From assembly GCF_020179425.1 (NCBI RefSeq), contig NZ_JAILYM010000001.1, forward strand, positions 372,001-436,000: 64,000 bases of DNA. The letters run 5' to 3'. This DNA is from Novosphingobium percolationis. Its GTDB lineage: Bacteria; Pseudomonadota; Alphaproteobacteria; Sphingomonadales; Sphingomonadaceae. The notes below the pieces were generated by a model that was not told the origin of the DNA, did not search any database, and saw nothing but the letters and a program-made list of their open reading frames with translations. A program made the translations under genes and the position numbers. Positions 28,391-36,184 of this stretch are shown piece by piece (position 1 is the stretch's first letter; each line of letters starts with the position of its first letter).

Positions 28391-28394
28391 CGTG

Positions 28395-30281
28395 ATGCGC
28401 AAGAGCCACTGGCTTCTCGCCTGCGCCGCCATCGCCGGGATCACCGGCATGGCCGGCGCGCAACAGTCGCTGCTGCCGCCCGGCTTCGACGACAAGCCCG
28501 CTCCGCAACCGAGCCGCGCGTCCACGCCGCGCCCCGCCCCCTCGGCCAGCCCGCGCGCCGCAGCCTCTCCCGCCCCACGTCCGGCAAGTACCGCACCAGC
28601 GCCGCAGCCGGTCGCGACAACGGCAACCCCGGTGGTCCAGCCTCTGCCGACCGGCCCGGTCGTGGCGGCCCCGGTCGCGCCTGCGGCTGATCCGCTCGCC
28701 GGGATCGACCCCGTGCTGATCGACGAACTGGTCGACAAGGTGCGGCCCAAATACGACATTCCGCCCAATGCCCAGCGCAGCCTGTCGCGTGTCGGCCTGA
28801 TCGCCGAAGCCGATGGCGGCCTGCCTGCCGTCTCCAGCCACTATCTCAACGGTCCCTTCGTCGAAGGCGTCGTCAATGGCATCAAGGGGCCGCTGGTCTC
28901 GCGCTGGGGCCACATCCTGTTGCGCCGCGCGCTGGCGAGCCGACTCGACACGCCCGTTGGCATGAACGGTGCGGACTGGGCCGCGATCCGTGCGCAACTG
29001 CTGCTGCGCATGGGTGAGGCCGACGCCGCGCGCGCGCTGGTCCAGCAGGTCGATAGTGGCTTCTTCACGCGCAGCCTCGAAGATGCAGCGATGGGCAGCT
29101 TCCTTGCGACGGCAGACCCGGTGGGCCTGTGCCCGATCAGTGCGCTGACCGCCGCCGGGCGCAGCGAATGGCAGTGGGCGCTTTCCCGCGCGATCTGTTC
29201 GGCCTTCACCGGCGATGGCCCGCCCGCGATGGCGCAGCTCGATCTTGCCATGCGCCGCCGCGGCGGCTCGGCCCCGAGCGGCGACAAGATCGACATCTTC
29301 CTCGCGCAGAAGTTCGCAGGATCGGGCACCAATGCCCGCCGCGCGGTGCAGATCGAATGGAAGGACGTCGACAGCCTCACCCCGTGGCGCACCGGCCTCG
29401 CCTTCGCCACCGGGCTCGAACCGTCCGAAGCACTGCGCAAGCAGGCAGGCGGCGCCTATGCCATGATGGCCGTGCGCGCGCCGATGCTGCCGCTCGCCGC
29501 CCGCGCTGACGCCGCCGACTACGCCGCAGGGCGCGGCGTGCTTTCCAGCGCGGCGATGGTGGACTTGTGGTCGCAGATCGCCGCGATCGAGGATGGCGAC
29601 GCCACCTGGGGCCCGCTCGCCGGGGAACTGCGCACCGCCTACGTGGCAGAGGACGCCGCCGACCGCCTCGCCGCGATCAAGGGGCTGTGGGGCGATGGCG
29701 GCGATCCCGACAAGGCCTATTCGCGCCTCGTCCTCACCGCCTACGCCGCCGCGCGCGTGGTTCCGGGCGAGGGCATGGCCGACGATGCCGCGCCGCTCAT
29801 TTCCTCGATGCTCACCGCCGGGCTCGATCGCAACGTGGCGCGCTGGGCGCCCTTCGTGCCTGTGGGCAGCGAGGCCTGGGGCCTGATCGCGCTATCCGCC
29901 CCCGCCAAGCTCGCCGCCGTCAGCGGCGATGCGTTGGGCAGCTTCCAGGATGGCGATTCGAGCGAAGGCGCGATCCGCTCGCGCTTCCTCCTCGCCGGGC
30001 TGATGGGGCTGGGCCGCGTCGATGACCAGACGGCGCAGGGCTTCGCCAAGAAGCTCACGCTCGATATCAACCGCCAGACGCGCTGGACCCGCGCCATCGA
30101 TGCGGCGGCGGATTCGAACAACCCCGCGCTCGTCGCGCTGCTCGCCGGTTTCGGGATGCAGGGCGCCAGCTGGGACAAGATGACCCCGGTCCATCTCTAC
30201 CACATCGTTTCGGCCCTGCGCCGCGTCGGCCTCGAAGGGGAAGCGCGGATGATCGCGGCCGAGGCGGTCTCGCGCGTCTGA
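28395..30281 (+). CDS. Large secreted hypothetical protein with Pro/Ala-rich N-terminal linker
   Basis: 628 residues from ATG 28395 (MRKSHWLLACAAIAGITGMA; Sec signal peptide ending near GAQ). Residues about 30-105 are a low-complexity Pro/Ala linker typical of proteins spanning the periplasm or cell wall. The remaining 500 residues are Ala-rich and helical with TPR-like spacing (AAIRAQLLLRMGEADAARAL). No catalytic motif is seen and no family recognised. It lies 10 nt upstream of xerD and 4 nt after the small membrane peptide. Confidence 0.7.
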   Translation: MRKSHWLLACAAIAGITGMAGAQQSLLPPGFDDKPAPQPSRASTPRPAPSASPRAAASPAPRPASTAPAPQPVATTATPVVQPLPTGPVVAAPVAPAADPLAGIDPVLIDELVDKVRPKYDIPPNAQRSLSRVGLIAEADGGLPAVSSHYLNGPFVEGVVNGIKGPLVSRWGHILLRRALASRLDTPVGMNGADWAAIRAQLLLRMGEADAARALVQQVDSGFFTRSLEDAAMGSFLATADPVGLCPISALTAAGRSEWQWALSRAICSAFTGDGPPAMAQLDLAMRRRGGSAPSGDKIDIFLAQKFAGSGTNARRAVQIEWKDVDSLTPWRTGLAFATGLEPSEALRKQAGGAYAMMAVRAPMLPLAARADAADYAAGRGVLSSAAMVDLWSQIAAIEDGDATWGPLAGELRTAYVAEDAADRLAAIKGLWGDGGDPDKAYSRLVLTAYAAARVVPGEGMADDAAPLISSMLTAGLDRNVARWAPFVPVGSEAWGLIALSAPAKLAAVSGDALGSFQDGDSSEGAIRSRFLLAGLMGLGRVDDQTAQGFAKKLTLDINRQTRWTRAIDAAADSNNPALVALLAGFGMQGASWDKMTPVHLYHIVSALRRVGLEGEARMIAAEAVSRV

Positions 30282-30291
30282 GGGAAACGGC

Positions 30292-31170
30292 GTGGCGCAG
30301 GACGCTGTCGGGGCGTTCCTCGCCATGCTGGCTGCCGAACGCGGCGCTGCGGCCAACACGCTCTCCGCCTATCGCCGCGACCTGACGGGCGCGGGCGAGG
30401 TGATCGGCGACCTGCTGCGCGCAGACAAGGCCGACCTTGCACGCCTCGCCAGCGCCTGGGCTGATCTTGCGCCCGCCAGCCTCGCGCGCAAATCTTCGGC
30501 GCTGCGCCAGTTCTACGGCTTCTGCGTCGACGAAGGCCTGCGCGACGACGATCCGTCCCCGGCGCTGCCCCGGCCCAAGGCGCGCCGCCCCCTGCCGCGC
30601 GTCCTCTCGCACCAGGAAGTCGCCGCGCTGTTCACGCTGGCCGAAACCGAAGCGGCAGCTACGCCCGAAGGCGCACGGATGCTCGCCCTGCTCGAACTGC
30701 TCTATGGCTCGGGCCTGCGCGCCACCGAGCTTGTCTCGCTTCCGCTGATGGCCGTGCCGCGCGACGCCCCGTTCGTCACCATCACCGGCAAGGGCGGGCA
30801 GCAGCGCATGGTTCCCGTCGGGGGCAGGGCGCAGGCTGCCCTGTCGCAATGGCTGCGCGCGCGGGGCGGGGGCGGGCGCTTCGTCTTTCCGTCGCCCCGT
30901 GGCGGACACCTCTCGCGCGTGCGGCTGTTCCAGCTTCTGCGCGATCTCGCGTTGCGCGCCGGGCTGGACCCGGAAAAGGTCAGCCCGCACGTGCTGCGCC
31001 ACGCCTTCGCCACGCACCTGCTCGAAGGCGGGGCGGATCTGCGCGTCCTGCAGACGTTGCTCGGCCATGCCGACATCGCCACCACGCAGATCTACACGCA
31101 CGTCGATTCGGCGCGCCTCGTGGCGCTTGTGAATGCCCGCCATCCGCTGGGAAATGTCGGTTCCCGTTGA
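30292..31170 (+). CDS. xerD: Tyrosine recombinase XerD
   Basis: 292 residues with a GTG start at 30292. An N-terminal SAM-like core-binding domain ([15 protein letters not shown]) precedes the catalytic domain. Catalytic set: Arg143 ([10 protein letters not shown]), Lys in [32 protein letters not shown] and the nucleophile Tyr268 (IYTHV). With XerC it resolves chromosome dimers at dif. The accA gene follows by 32 nt, an arrangement common in alphaproteobacteria. Confidence 0.92.
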   Translation: MAQDAVGAFLAMLAAERGAAANTLSAYRRDLTGAGEVIGDLLRADKADLARLASAWADLAPASLARKSSALRQFYGFCVDEGLRDDDPSPALPRPKARRPLPRVLSHQEVAALFTLAETEAAATPEGARMLALLELLYGSGLRATELVSLPLMAVPRDAPFVTITGKGGQQRMVPVGGRAQAALSQWLRARGGGGRFVFPSPRGGHLSRVRLFQLLRDLALRAGLDPEKVSPHVLRHAFATHLLEGGADLRVLQTLLGHADIATTQIYTHVDSARLVALVNARHPLGNVGSR

Positions 31171-31202
31171 CCGACGCGCGAAGCGCCCGTAGCGCATCCT
31201 TC

Positions 31203-32147
31203 ATGATTTCCTATCTCGAATTCGAAAAGCCGGTCGCCGCCCTCGAAGCCCGCATTGCCGAGCTGCGCGAGACCGCCGAGAGCGGCGAACTCGACATCGC
31301 CTCCGAAATCCGCCGGCTCGAAGCCAAGAGCGCGGAGCTGCTGGCCAGCACCTACAAGGCGCTGACGCCCTGGCAGAAGACGCAGGTCGCCCGGCACCCG
31401 GCGCGCCCGCACTTCAGGGATTTCGTCGCGACCGCGTTCAGCGACTTCATGCCGCTTGGCGGCGATCGCCTCTATGGCGAGGATCAGGCCATCGTCGGCG
31501 GTTTCGCCACGCTCGATGGGCGCAAGGTCATGCTGATCGGCCACGAAAAGGGCAACGATACGCAAAGCCGCATCCGCCACAACTTTGGCATGGGCAAGCC
31601 CGAAGGCTATCGCAAGGCGGTCCGCCTGATGGAAATGGCGAGCCGCTTCGGCCTGCCGGTCGTCACGCTGGTCGATACTTCGGGTGCGTTTCCGGGCGTC
31701 GAGGCCGAGGAACGCGGGCAAGCCGAAGCCATCGCGCGCTCGACCGAGGCCTGCCTTGCGCTCGGCGTGCCGATGGTCGCCACGATCGTCGGTGAGGGCG
31801 GTTCGGGCGGCGCGGTCGCGCTCGCCAGCGCGGAACGCGTGCTGATGCTCGAACACGCGGTCTATTCGGTAATCTCGCCCGAGGGCTGCGCCTCGATCCT
31901 GTGGCGCACCTCGGAAAAGGCGCCCGAAGCCGCCGAGGCGATGAAGGTGACCGCGCAGGATCTGCTCGGCCTTGGCGTGATCGACCGCATCGTGCGCGAA
32001 CCGGTCGGCGGGGCGCATCGCGATCCTGCCGGCACCGCGCTGGCGCTGGGCAAGGCCATCGGCGAGGAACTGGACGCGCTGGCGGGCAAGGCGCCCGACG
32101 CGCTGCGCGCGCTGCGTGCCGAACGCTTCCTCAAGATCGGCGCCTGA
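31203..32147 (+). CDS. accA: Acetyl-CoA carboxylase carboxyltransferase subunit alpha
   Basis: 314 residues from ATG 31203 ([20 protein letters not shown]), the usual AccA length; a longer open frame upstream overlaps xerD and is ignored. It carries the N-terminal helical part and the crotonase-fold carboxyltransferase core ([51 protein letters not shown]). With AccD it transfers carboxyl from carboxybiotin to acetyl-CoA, the first step of fatty-acid synthesis. Confidence 0.97.
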   Translation: MISYLEFEKPVAALEARIAELRETAESGELDIASEIRRLEAKSAELLASTYKALTPWQKTQVARHPARPHFRDFVATAFSDFMPLGGDRLYGEDQAIVGGFATLDGRKVMLIGHEKGNDTQSRIRHNFGMGKPEGYRKAVRLMEMASRFGLPVVTLVDTSGAFPGVEAEERGQAEAIARSTEACLALGVPMVATIVGEGGSGGAVALASAERVLMLEHAVYSVISPEGCASILWRTSEKAPEAAEAMKVTAQDLLGLGVIDRIVREPVGGAHRDPAGTALALGKAIGEELDALAGKAPDALRALRAERFLKIGA

Positions 32148-32220
32148 TTCGTTCAGCCATTCGCGGTCGGGAACCGCAGCCCATGCTGATCGGTTCGACC
32201 CGCGAAACCCCGGGGAGACC

Positions 32221-33702
32221 ATGATGCGCCGTCGCCTGTTCCTGTCTTTTGCCTCGCTGGCCACCGTCGCGGCCGGTGGAATCGCGTTCCAGCAAAGCGC
32301 CGCGCAAGGGACCGTCAACGCCATCAGCGCCGCCGACAAGGCACAGGGGGCCAAGGCCAACCCGCAGCTGCTGCAGGAATTCGGCGGCGCGATGAAGGGG
32401 CCTCAGGCGACATATGTCGAGCAGGTCGGCAAGACCATCGCCGTGCAATCGGGCCTGTCGAATGCGCGCGGCGACTTCACCGTCGCGCTGCTCAATTCCC
32501 CGGTCAACAATGCCTTCGCCATCCCCGGCGGCTACATCTACGTCACCCGCCAGCTCGTTGGACTGATGAACAACGAGGCCGAACTGGCGGGCGTGCTCGG
32601 CCACGAAGTCGGCCACGTCGCCGCCCGCCACGCCGCCAAGCGCGAAAGCGCGGCCACCCGCAACGCCATCCTCGGCGTGCTGGGCACGGTGCTGTCGGGT
32701 GCGATCTTCGGCAACACCGCGCTAGGGCAGGTGGGGCAGCAGATCTTCTCGACCGGCAGCCAGCTTCTCACGCTCAAATATTCGCGCGGGCAGGAAACCG
32801 AGGCCGATAACCTCGGCGTACTCTACTTGCGCCGCGCGGGGTACGATCCGCGCGCGATGTCGAGCGTGCTGCAAAGCCTCGCCGCGCAGACCGCGCTCGA
32901 TTCTCAGATCAGCGGCAGCGGCGACCGGATGCCCGAATGGGCCAGCACCCACCCCGATCCCGCCTCGCGCGTACGCGCCGCTCTGGCCCAAGCCGGGCAG
33001 GCGAGGGGCCTGACCAACCGCGACGTGTTCCTCAGCCGCATTGACGGGCTGACCTATGGCGACGATCCCGCGCAAGGCGTTGTCGAAGGACGCAACTTCG
33101 TGCACCCCGGCTTCCGCATGGCGTTTTCCGCCCCGCCGGGATTCTATCTGGTCAACGGCACCAAGTCAGTCGCCATTTCCGGCCAGTCGGCCAAGGGCGA
33201 GCTGGCGACTGCTCCCTACAACGGCGATCTTGGCGCCTATGTGCGTACAGCATTCTCCGCGCTCACCGAAGGGCAGGCCACGGTGCAGGACGTGCGTAGC
33301 ACCACCGTCAACGGCATTCCGGCAGCCTATGCCACGCGCCGCATGACCAGCGGCGGCAACCCTGTCGATGTCACGGTCTTCGCCTACGCCTGGGGGCCGC
33401 AACAGGCCTTCCACTTCGCCACGATCACACAGGCGGGCACGCAAGTCGGCACCGATTCGCAAAGCCGCCCCGCGTTCGATGCAATGTTCGGTTCGATGCG
33501 GCGAATCAGTGCCGAGGAAGCCGCCGCGATTCGTCCGCGTAAGATTGCTATCGCCACCGTTACCGCGCGCGACACCGTGCGGTCGCTTGCCGCACGCATG
33601 GCGTATACCGACCGCCCGCTCGACCGCTTCCTCGTGCTCAACGGCCTTTCCGCCAATGCCCGTCTCGTGCCCGGGCAGAAGGTTAAGCTAATCGTCCATT
33701 AA
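32221..33702 (+). CDS. Secreted M48-family metalloprotease with C-terminal LysM-like segment
   Basis: 493 residues from ATG 32221 with GGGGAG upstream. A signal peptide (MMRRRLFLSFASLATVAAGG) precedes an M48/Oma1-like catalytic domain. HEVGH at 128-132 gives the zinc histidines and general base; the third ligand is probably Glu192 (QETEAD). Pro-rich and beta-rich parts follow, and the last ~45 residues (RDTVRSLAARMAYTDR, ending GQKVKLIVH) resemble LysM, suggesting peptidoglycan association. It is probably a periplasmic quality-control protease of the BepA/YfgC type, without that family's TPR tail. Confidence 0.88.
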   Translation: MMRRRLFLSFASLATVAAGGIAFQQSAAQGTVNAISAADKAQGAKANPQLLQEFGGAMKGPQATYVEQVGKTIAVQSGLSNARGDFTVALLNSPVNNAFAIPGGYIYVTRQLVGLMNNEAELAGVLGHEVGHVAARHAAKRESAATRNAILGVLGTVLSGAIFGNTALGQVGQQIFSTGSQLLTLKYSRGQETEADNLGVLYLRRAGYDPRAMSSVLQSLAAQTALDSQISGSGDRMPEWASTHPDPASRVRAALAQAGQARGLTNRDVFLSRIDGLTYGDDPAQGVVEGRNFVHPGFRMAFSAPPGFYLVNGTKSVAISGQSAKGELATAPYNGDLGAYVRTAFSALTEGQATVQDVRSTTVNGIPAAYATRRMTSGGNPVDVTVFAYAWGPQQAFHFATITQAGTQVGTDSQSRPAFDAMFGSMRRISAEEAAAIRPRKIAIATVTARDTVRSLAARMAYTDRPLDRFLVLNGLSANARLVPGQKVKLIVH

Positions 33703-33747
33703 GGACAGCGTTCAACCTTGGTTGCGCCCCTGATGCGACCGCGGCAC

Positions 33748-33778
33748 AAACGAAAACGGGCGGGGAAGCCCCGCCCGT
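33748..33778 (-). terminator. Rho-independent terminator of flp copy 1
   Basis: ACGGGCGGGG (33756-33765), loop AAG, CCCCGCCCGT (33769-33778). Read on the minus strand, a 10-bp GC stem is followed by GTTTTCGTTT. Textbook intrinsic terminator 27 bp past the pilin stop. Confidence 0.85.
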
Positions 33779-33804
33779 CACACACCCCGAAAGGGAGTTC
33801 GCGT

Positions 33805-33969
33805 TTACTTGTTAACCGTCGTCGCGACCGTGTTGAAGGTGCCCGACAGGTTCGTGCCCAGGGTGGTCATCGCCGAAATGGCGGCCACTGCGATCAGGGC
33901 AGCGATCAGACCGTATTCGATCGCGGTGGCGCCGTCTTCGTTGCGAACGATGTCACGGAAAAGCTTCAT
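33805..33969 (-). CDS. Flp/Fap-type pilin, copy 1
   Basis: 54 residues. Short basic leader MKLFRDIVRNEDG, then ATAIEYGLIAALIAVAA: the prepilin-peptidase site of Flp pilins cleaves after Gly, leaving the conserved Glu/Tyr a few residues in, and the hydrophobic helix forms the pilus core. The C-terminus is GTFNTVATTVNK. It differs from copies 2 and 3 at two residues (Thr for Lys, Asn for Ala). The major-pilin role is inferred from family. It has its own leader and terminator. Confidence 0.93.
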   Translation of the reverse strand: MKLFRDIVRNEDGATAIEYGLIAALIAVAAISAMTTLGTNLSGTFNTVATTVNK

Positions 33970-34047
33970 GGTCAGTCTCCAGAATGGTTCACTGCAAAGT
34001 CTTGTTTGTCCCCCCGCCCGGAGCGTTCCCCCCCGAGTGAGCGACTG

Positions 34048-34070
34048 TGTTTCTACGCAGTAATCCTTAA
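34048..34070 (-). promoter_or_regulatory. Conserved block upstream of flp copy 1
   Basis: On the minus strand this reads TTAAGGATTACTGCGTAGAA followed by ACA. A closely similar block lies at a like distance upstream of copies 2 and 3, while the sequence between block and start differs. Likely the shared promoter or activator site, about 80-100 bp from the start codon. Confidence 0.45.
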
Positions 34071-34187
34071 AATCATATTATCGCCGCACCCATCGGAAGA
34101 ACCATTATGGACTTCAGTTGGGTCATCGACTTCCATTCGATAGTTTACAGGACCTTTCGGCCGGTTCGTGACGACGGCGGCGCGCCA

Positions 34188-34219
34188 AACGAAAACGGGC
34201 GGGGGAACCCCCCGCCCGT
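34188..34219 (-). terminator. Rho-independent terminator of flp copy 2
   Basis: ACGGGCGGGGG (34195-34205), loop AAC, CCCCCGCCCGT (34209-34219), then GTTTTCGTTT on the minus strand. 11-bp GC stem. Confidence 0.85.
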
Positions 34220-34244
34220 CGGAAAACCGATCTGGCGCTCGGTC

Positions 34245-34409
34245 TTACTTGGCAACCGTGGTGGCGACCTTGTTGAAGGTGCCCGACAGGTTCGTGCCCA
34301 GGGTGGTCATCGCCGAGATGGCGGCCACGGCGATCAGGGCAGCGATCAGGCCGTATTCGATCGCGGTGGCGCCGTCTTCGTTGCGAACGATGTCACGGAA
34401 AAGCTTCAT
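34245..34409 (-). CDS. Flp/Fap-type pilin, copy 2
   Basis: 54 residues, MKLFRDIVRNEDGATAIEYG, with a C-terminus FNKVATTVAK. The protein is identical to copy 3; the genes differ by two synonymous bases near the 3' end. Same leader peptide and cleavage-site features as copy 1. The leader (GGAGACTGACC before the ATG) supplies a GGAG ribosome-binding site. Independent terminator on the 3' side. Confidence 0.93.
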   Translation of the reverse strand: MKLFRDIVRNEDGATAIEYGLIAALIAVAAISAMTTLGTNLSGTFNKVATTVAK

Positions 34410-34474
34410 GGTCAGTCTCCTGTTGATGTCTTCGTATTCCCGGCCCGCTCCAATTTGTCCCCGGAGCTTGCATT

Positions 34475-34499
34475 CGTGGTTCTACGCAGCAATTCTTAA
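34475..34499 (-). promoter_or_regulatory. Conserved block upstream of flp copy 2
   Basis: The minus strand reads TTAAGAATTGCTGCGTAGAA followed by CCACG, matching the block of copy 1 in 18 of its first 20 positions. Candidate promoter or activator site about 66-90 bp before the start. Confidence 0.45.
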
Positions 34500-34598
34500 G
34501 ACCGACTTATCAGCCGACCGACTTTTTCATCGGTAGCGCCTCACCGGAACAAAATTTTGCGCGGCGGCAATCCGGCGAGGCCGGAAATCTTGCGCGCA

Positions 34599-34630
34599 AA
34601 CGAAAACGGGCGGGGGAAACCCCCGCCCGT
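34599..34630 (-). terminator. Rho-independent terminator of flp copy 3
   Basis: ACGGGCGGGGG (34606-34616), loop AAA, CCCCCGCCCGT (34620-34630), followed on the minus strand by GTTTTCGTTT. Confidence 0.85.
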
Positions 34631-34656
34631 CGGAAAGCTGGTAAGGCCTTGTGGTC

Positions 34657-34821
34657 TTACTTGGCAACCGTCGTCGCGACCTTGTTGAAGGTGCCCGACA
34701 GGTTCGTGCCCAGGGTGGTCATCGCCGAGATGGCGGCCACGGCGATCAGGGCAGCGATCAGGCCGTATTCGATCGCGGTGGCGCCGTCTTCGTTGCGAAC
34801 GATGTCACGGAAAAGCTTCAT
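34657..34821 (-). CDS. Flp/Fap-type pilin, copy 3
   Basis: 54 residues, identical in protein sequence to copy 2 (leader MKLFRDIVRNEDG, core ATAIEYGLIAALIAVAA, end FNKVATTVAK). Separate GGAG ribosome-binding site, leader and terminator. Three near-identical pilin genes in a row point to dosage amplification of the major pilin or to repertoire for variation. Confidence 0.93.
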   Translation of the reverse strand: MKLFRDIVRNEDGATAIEYGLIAALIAVAAISAMTTLGTNLSGTFNKVATTVAK

Positions 34822-34887
34822 GGTCAGTCTCCTGTTGATGTCTTCGTATTCCCGGCCCGCTCCAATTTGTCCCCGGAGCGTGCATTC

Positions 34888-34913
34888 GTGGTTATGCGTA
34901 CAAGTTCCTAAGA
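34888..34913 (-). promoter_or_regulatory. Conserved block upstream of flp copy 3
   Basis: A diverged version of the block upstream of copies 1 and 2 (minus strand TTAGGAACTTGTACGCATAA, then CCACGAATGCA). It is the least conserved of the three and lies just 5 nt past the stop codon of the fourth pilin gene. Confidence 0.35.
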
Positions 34914-34918
34914 ACCGA

Positions 34919-35089
34919 TTAATGCATAGTCATCGCCGCGACGCCCTTCTCTTCGACGAGCGACCACAGCCCGCCAGAGCCTGTGGCGACGGCCTTGATG
35001 CCGAAGATCACGAAAGTGGAGAACACCGCGAGCAGCAGGCCATATTCGATGACCGTGGCTCCGGATTGATCCCGCAGCAGTTTGCGCAT
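34919..35089 (-). CDS. Divergent Flp-type pilin, copy 4
   Basis: 56 residues from ATG 35089 (MRKLLRDQSGATVIEYGLLL); a GTG at 35101 would add four residues. It has the Gly-(x)n-Glu-Tyr cleavage region and hydrophobic helix of Flp pilins, but the C-terminal half (AVATGSGGLWSLVEEKGVAA) is unlike the other three. Possibly a minor or alternative pilin. No intrinsic terminator lies between it and the copy 3 block, so read-through into copy 3 is possible. Confidence 0.85.
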   Translation of the reverse strand: MRKLLRDQSGATVIEYGLLLAVFSTFVIFGIKAVATGSGGLWSLVEEKGVAAMTMH

Positions 35090-35198
35090 GGTTTGCTTCA
35101 CCGTCGTTTCCCGTTCATTTCGGCACCGTCACAGATAAAGCGCCTATGCTAACAAATCCTTTCCTAAACCCGACGCCGAGAAGGTGATTCGCACCGCC

Positions 35199-35645
35199 AT
35201 GAATCTTCCCCTGCTGGTGGTCGCGGCCGCCCTGATCGACGAGCGCGCGCGCGTGCTGGTGCAGCGTCGGCCCGATGCCAAGGAGCATGGCGGGCTTTGG
35301 GAGTTTCCCGGCGGCAAGGTCGAACGCGGCGAAACGCCCGACGCAGCCCTTGCGCGCGAACTGGCCGAGGAGCTGGGCATCGACGTCGCTCCGCAGCACC
35401 TCGAACCCGTGACCTTCGCCGCGAGCGGGGCAGCGGCGCAACGTGCGGTCGTGCTGCTGCTCTACGCCTGTCGCGACTGGACCGGCACGCCGCTCGTGCC
35501 CGCGTGTGATGCCGGCGAGGGCGCCGCGATCGCCTGGCATGATGCGCAAAGCCTGTCCTCGCTGGCGCTGGCGCCGGGCACGATGCCCCCGCTCGACGTA
35601 CCGCTCGCAAATGCTGTCGTCACAATGTTGAAATCTCTGGGCTGA
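35199..35645 (+). CDS. mutT: MutT-type Nudix hydrolase
   Basis: 148 residues from ATG 35199. The Nudix box is complete: GGKVERGETPDAALAREL then AEELGI, which binds Mg and cleaves the nucleoside triphosphate. N-terminal RVLVQRRPDAKEHGGLWEFPGG is typical of 8-oxo-dGTP diphosphatases that remove oxidised guanine nucleotides. A start at 35184 is also in frame. It is divergent from the pilin genes and precedes the tRNA genes. Confidence 0.88.
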   Translation: MNLPLLVVAAALIDERARVLVQRRPDAKEHGGLWEFPGGKVERGETPDAALARELAEELGIDVAPQHLEPVTFAASGAAAQRAVVLLLYACRDWTGTPLVPACDAGEGAAIAWHDAQSLSSLALAPGTMPPLDVPLANAVVTMLKSLG

Positions 35646-35651
35646 AAACTC

Positions 35652-35680
35652 TTGCCAAGCCGGAATCGCCCCCGTAAAGG
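35652..35680 (+). promoter_or_regulatory. Putative tRNA-Arg promoter
   Basis: TTGCCA (35652-35657), 17-bp spacer, TAAAGG (35675-35680), about 12 nt before the mature tRNA 5' end. A reasonable housekeeping sigma match. Confidence 0.4.
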
Positions 35681-35692
35681 CGCGTCTCCCAA

Positions 35693-35769
35693 GCACCCGT
35701 AGCTCAGCTGGATAGAGCATCAGACTACGAATCTGAGGGTCGGACGTTCGAATCGTTCCGGGTGCGCCA
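35693..35769 (+). tRNA. tRNA-Arg (anticodon ACG), copy 1
   Basis: 77 nt with encoded CCA. Acceptor GCACCCG/CGGGTGC, D-stem GCTC/GAGC, anticodon stem TCAGA/TCTGA with loop CTACGAA (anticodon ACG), T-loop TTCGAAT. The cloverleaf is complete. It reads CGU/CGC/CGA codons after A34 is deaminated to inosine. Confidence 0.97.
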
Positions 35770-35838
35770 CCTCCCTTTGCAGGGCGGTGCAGGGATGCCG
35801 CAGAGGTCTTCCGGCCTCGCGCGGCGCGACATGGTTAT

Positions 35839-35915
35839 GCACCCGTAGCTCAGCTGGATAGAGCATCAGACTACGAATCTGAGGGTCGGACGTTCGAATC
35901 GTTCCGGGTGCGCCA
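35839..35915 (+). tRNA. tRNA-Arg (anticodon ACG), copy 2
   Basis: 77 nt, base-for-base identical to copy 1, after a 69-nt spacer unlike the sequence before copy 1. No separate promoter is obvious, so both copies may be made from one transcript. The 269 bp after it, up to pdhA, hold no recognisable gene. Confidence 0.97.
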
Positions 35916-36184
35916 TTCGCCGCTTTCAGCAACAACGCTGTCCCCGACCATCGTCGACCGCCACTCCCACGTAGCAGGCGTGCACCTTTGCGAGACATTT
36001 CGGTTCTCGCCTTTTCTAATATTCACCGCATAGGTTTTATGACGCCTGCCGTGACCGAATAGGTATCCACGCGGCCCACGCTGATGCGCCTCGACATTGC
36101 AGAATGCTCGTCCCGACGCCTATAGGGGCAGGGACTTTCGCAATGTGATGCGAAGCGAGGCTGCCAGAAAAGGATACCCCAGAC

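Larger units (their letters stand above)
34188..34914 (-). repeat. Tandem duplication of a ~315-bp pilin cassette
   Basis: Units at about 34188-34500 and 34599-34914. Each holds terminator, 165-bp pilin gene, leader and upstream block. The coding parts of copies 2 and 3 differ at only two bases, and the first ~57 nt of leader is identical, so the duplication is recent or kept alike by gene conversion. Confidence 0.9.

Noticed and set aside
27545..28768. 407-residue shikimate kinase with a long N-terminal domain
   Set aside because: The extra 200 residues are low-complexity Gly/Ala/Arg, overlap the divergent genes and carry no motif; ATG 28150 gives a normal AroK.
35720..35998. Open reading frame antisense to the tRNA-Arg genes (contains PGTIRTSDPQIRSLMLYPAEL)
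   Set aside because: This is the well-known false protein produced by translating the complement of a tRNA gene; the tRNA cloverleaves explain the sequence fully.
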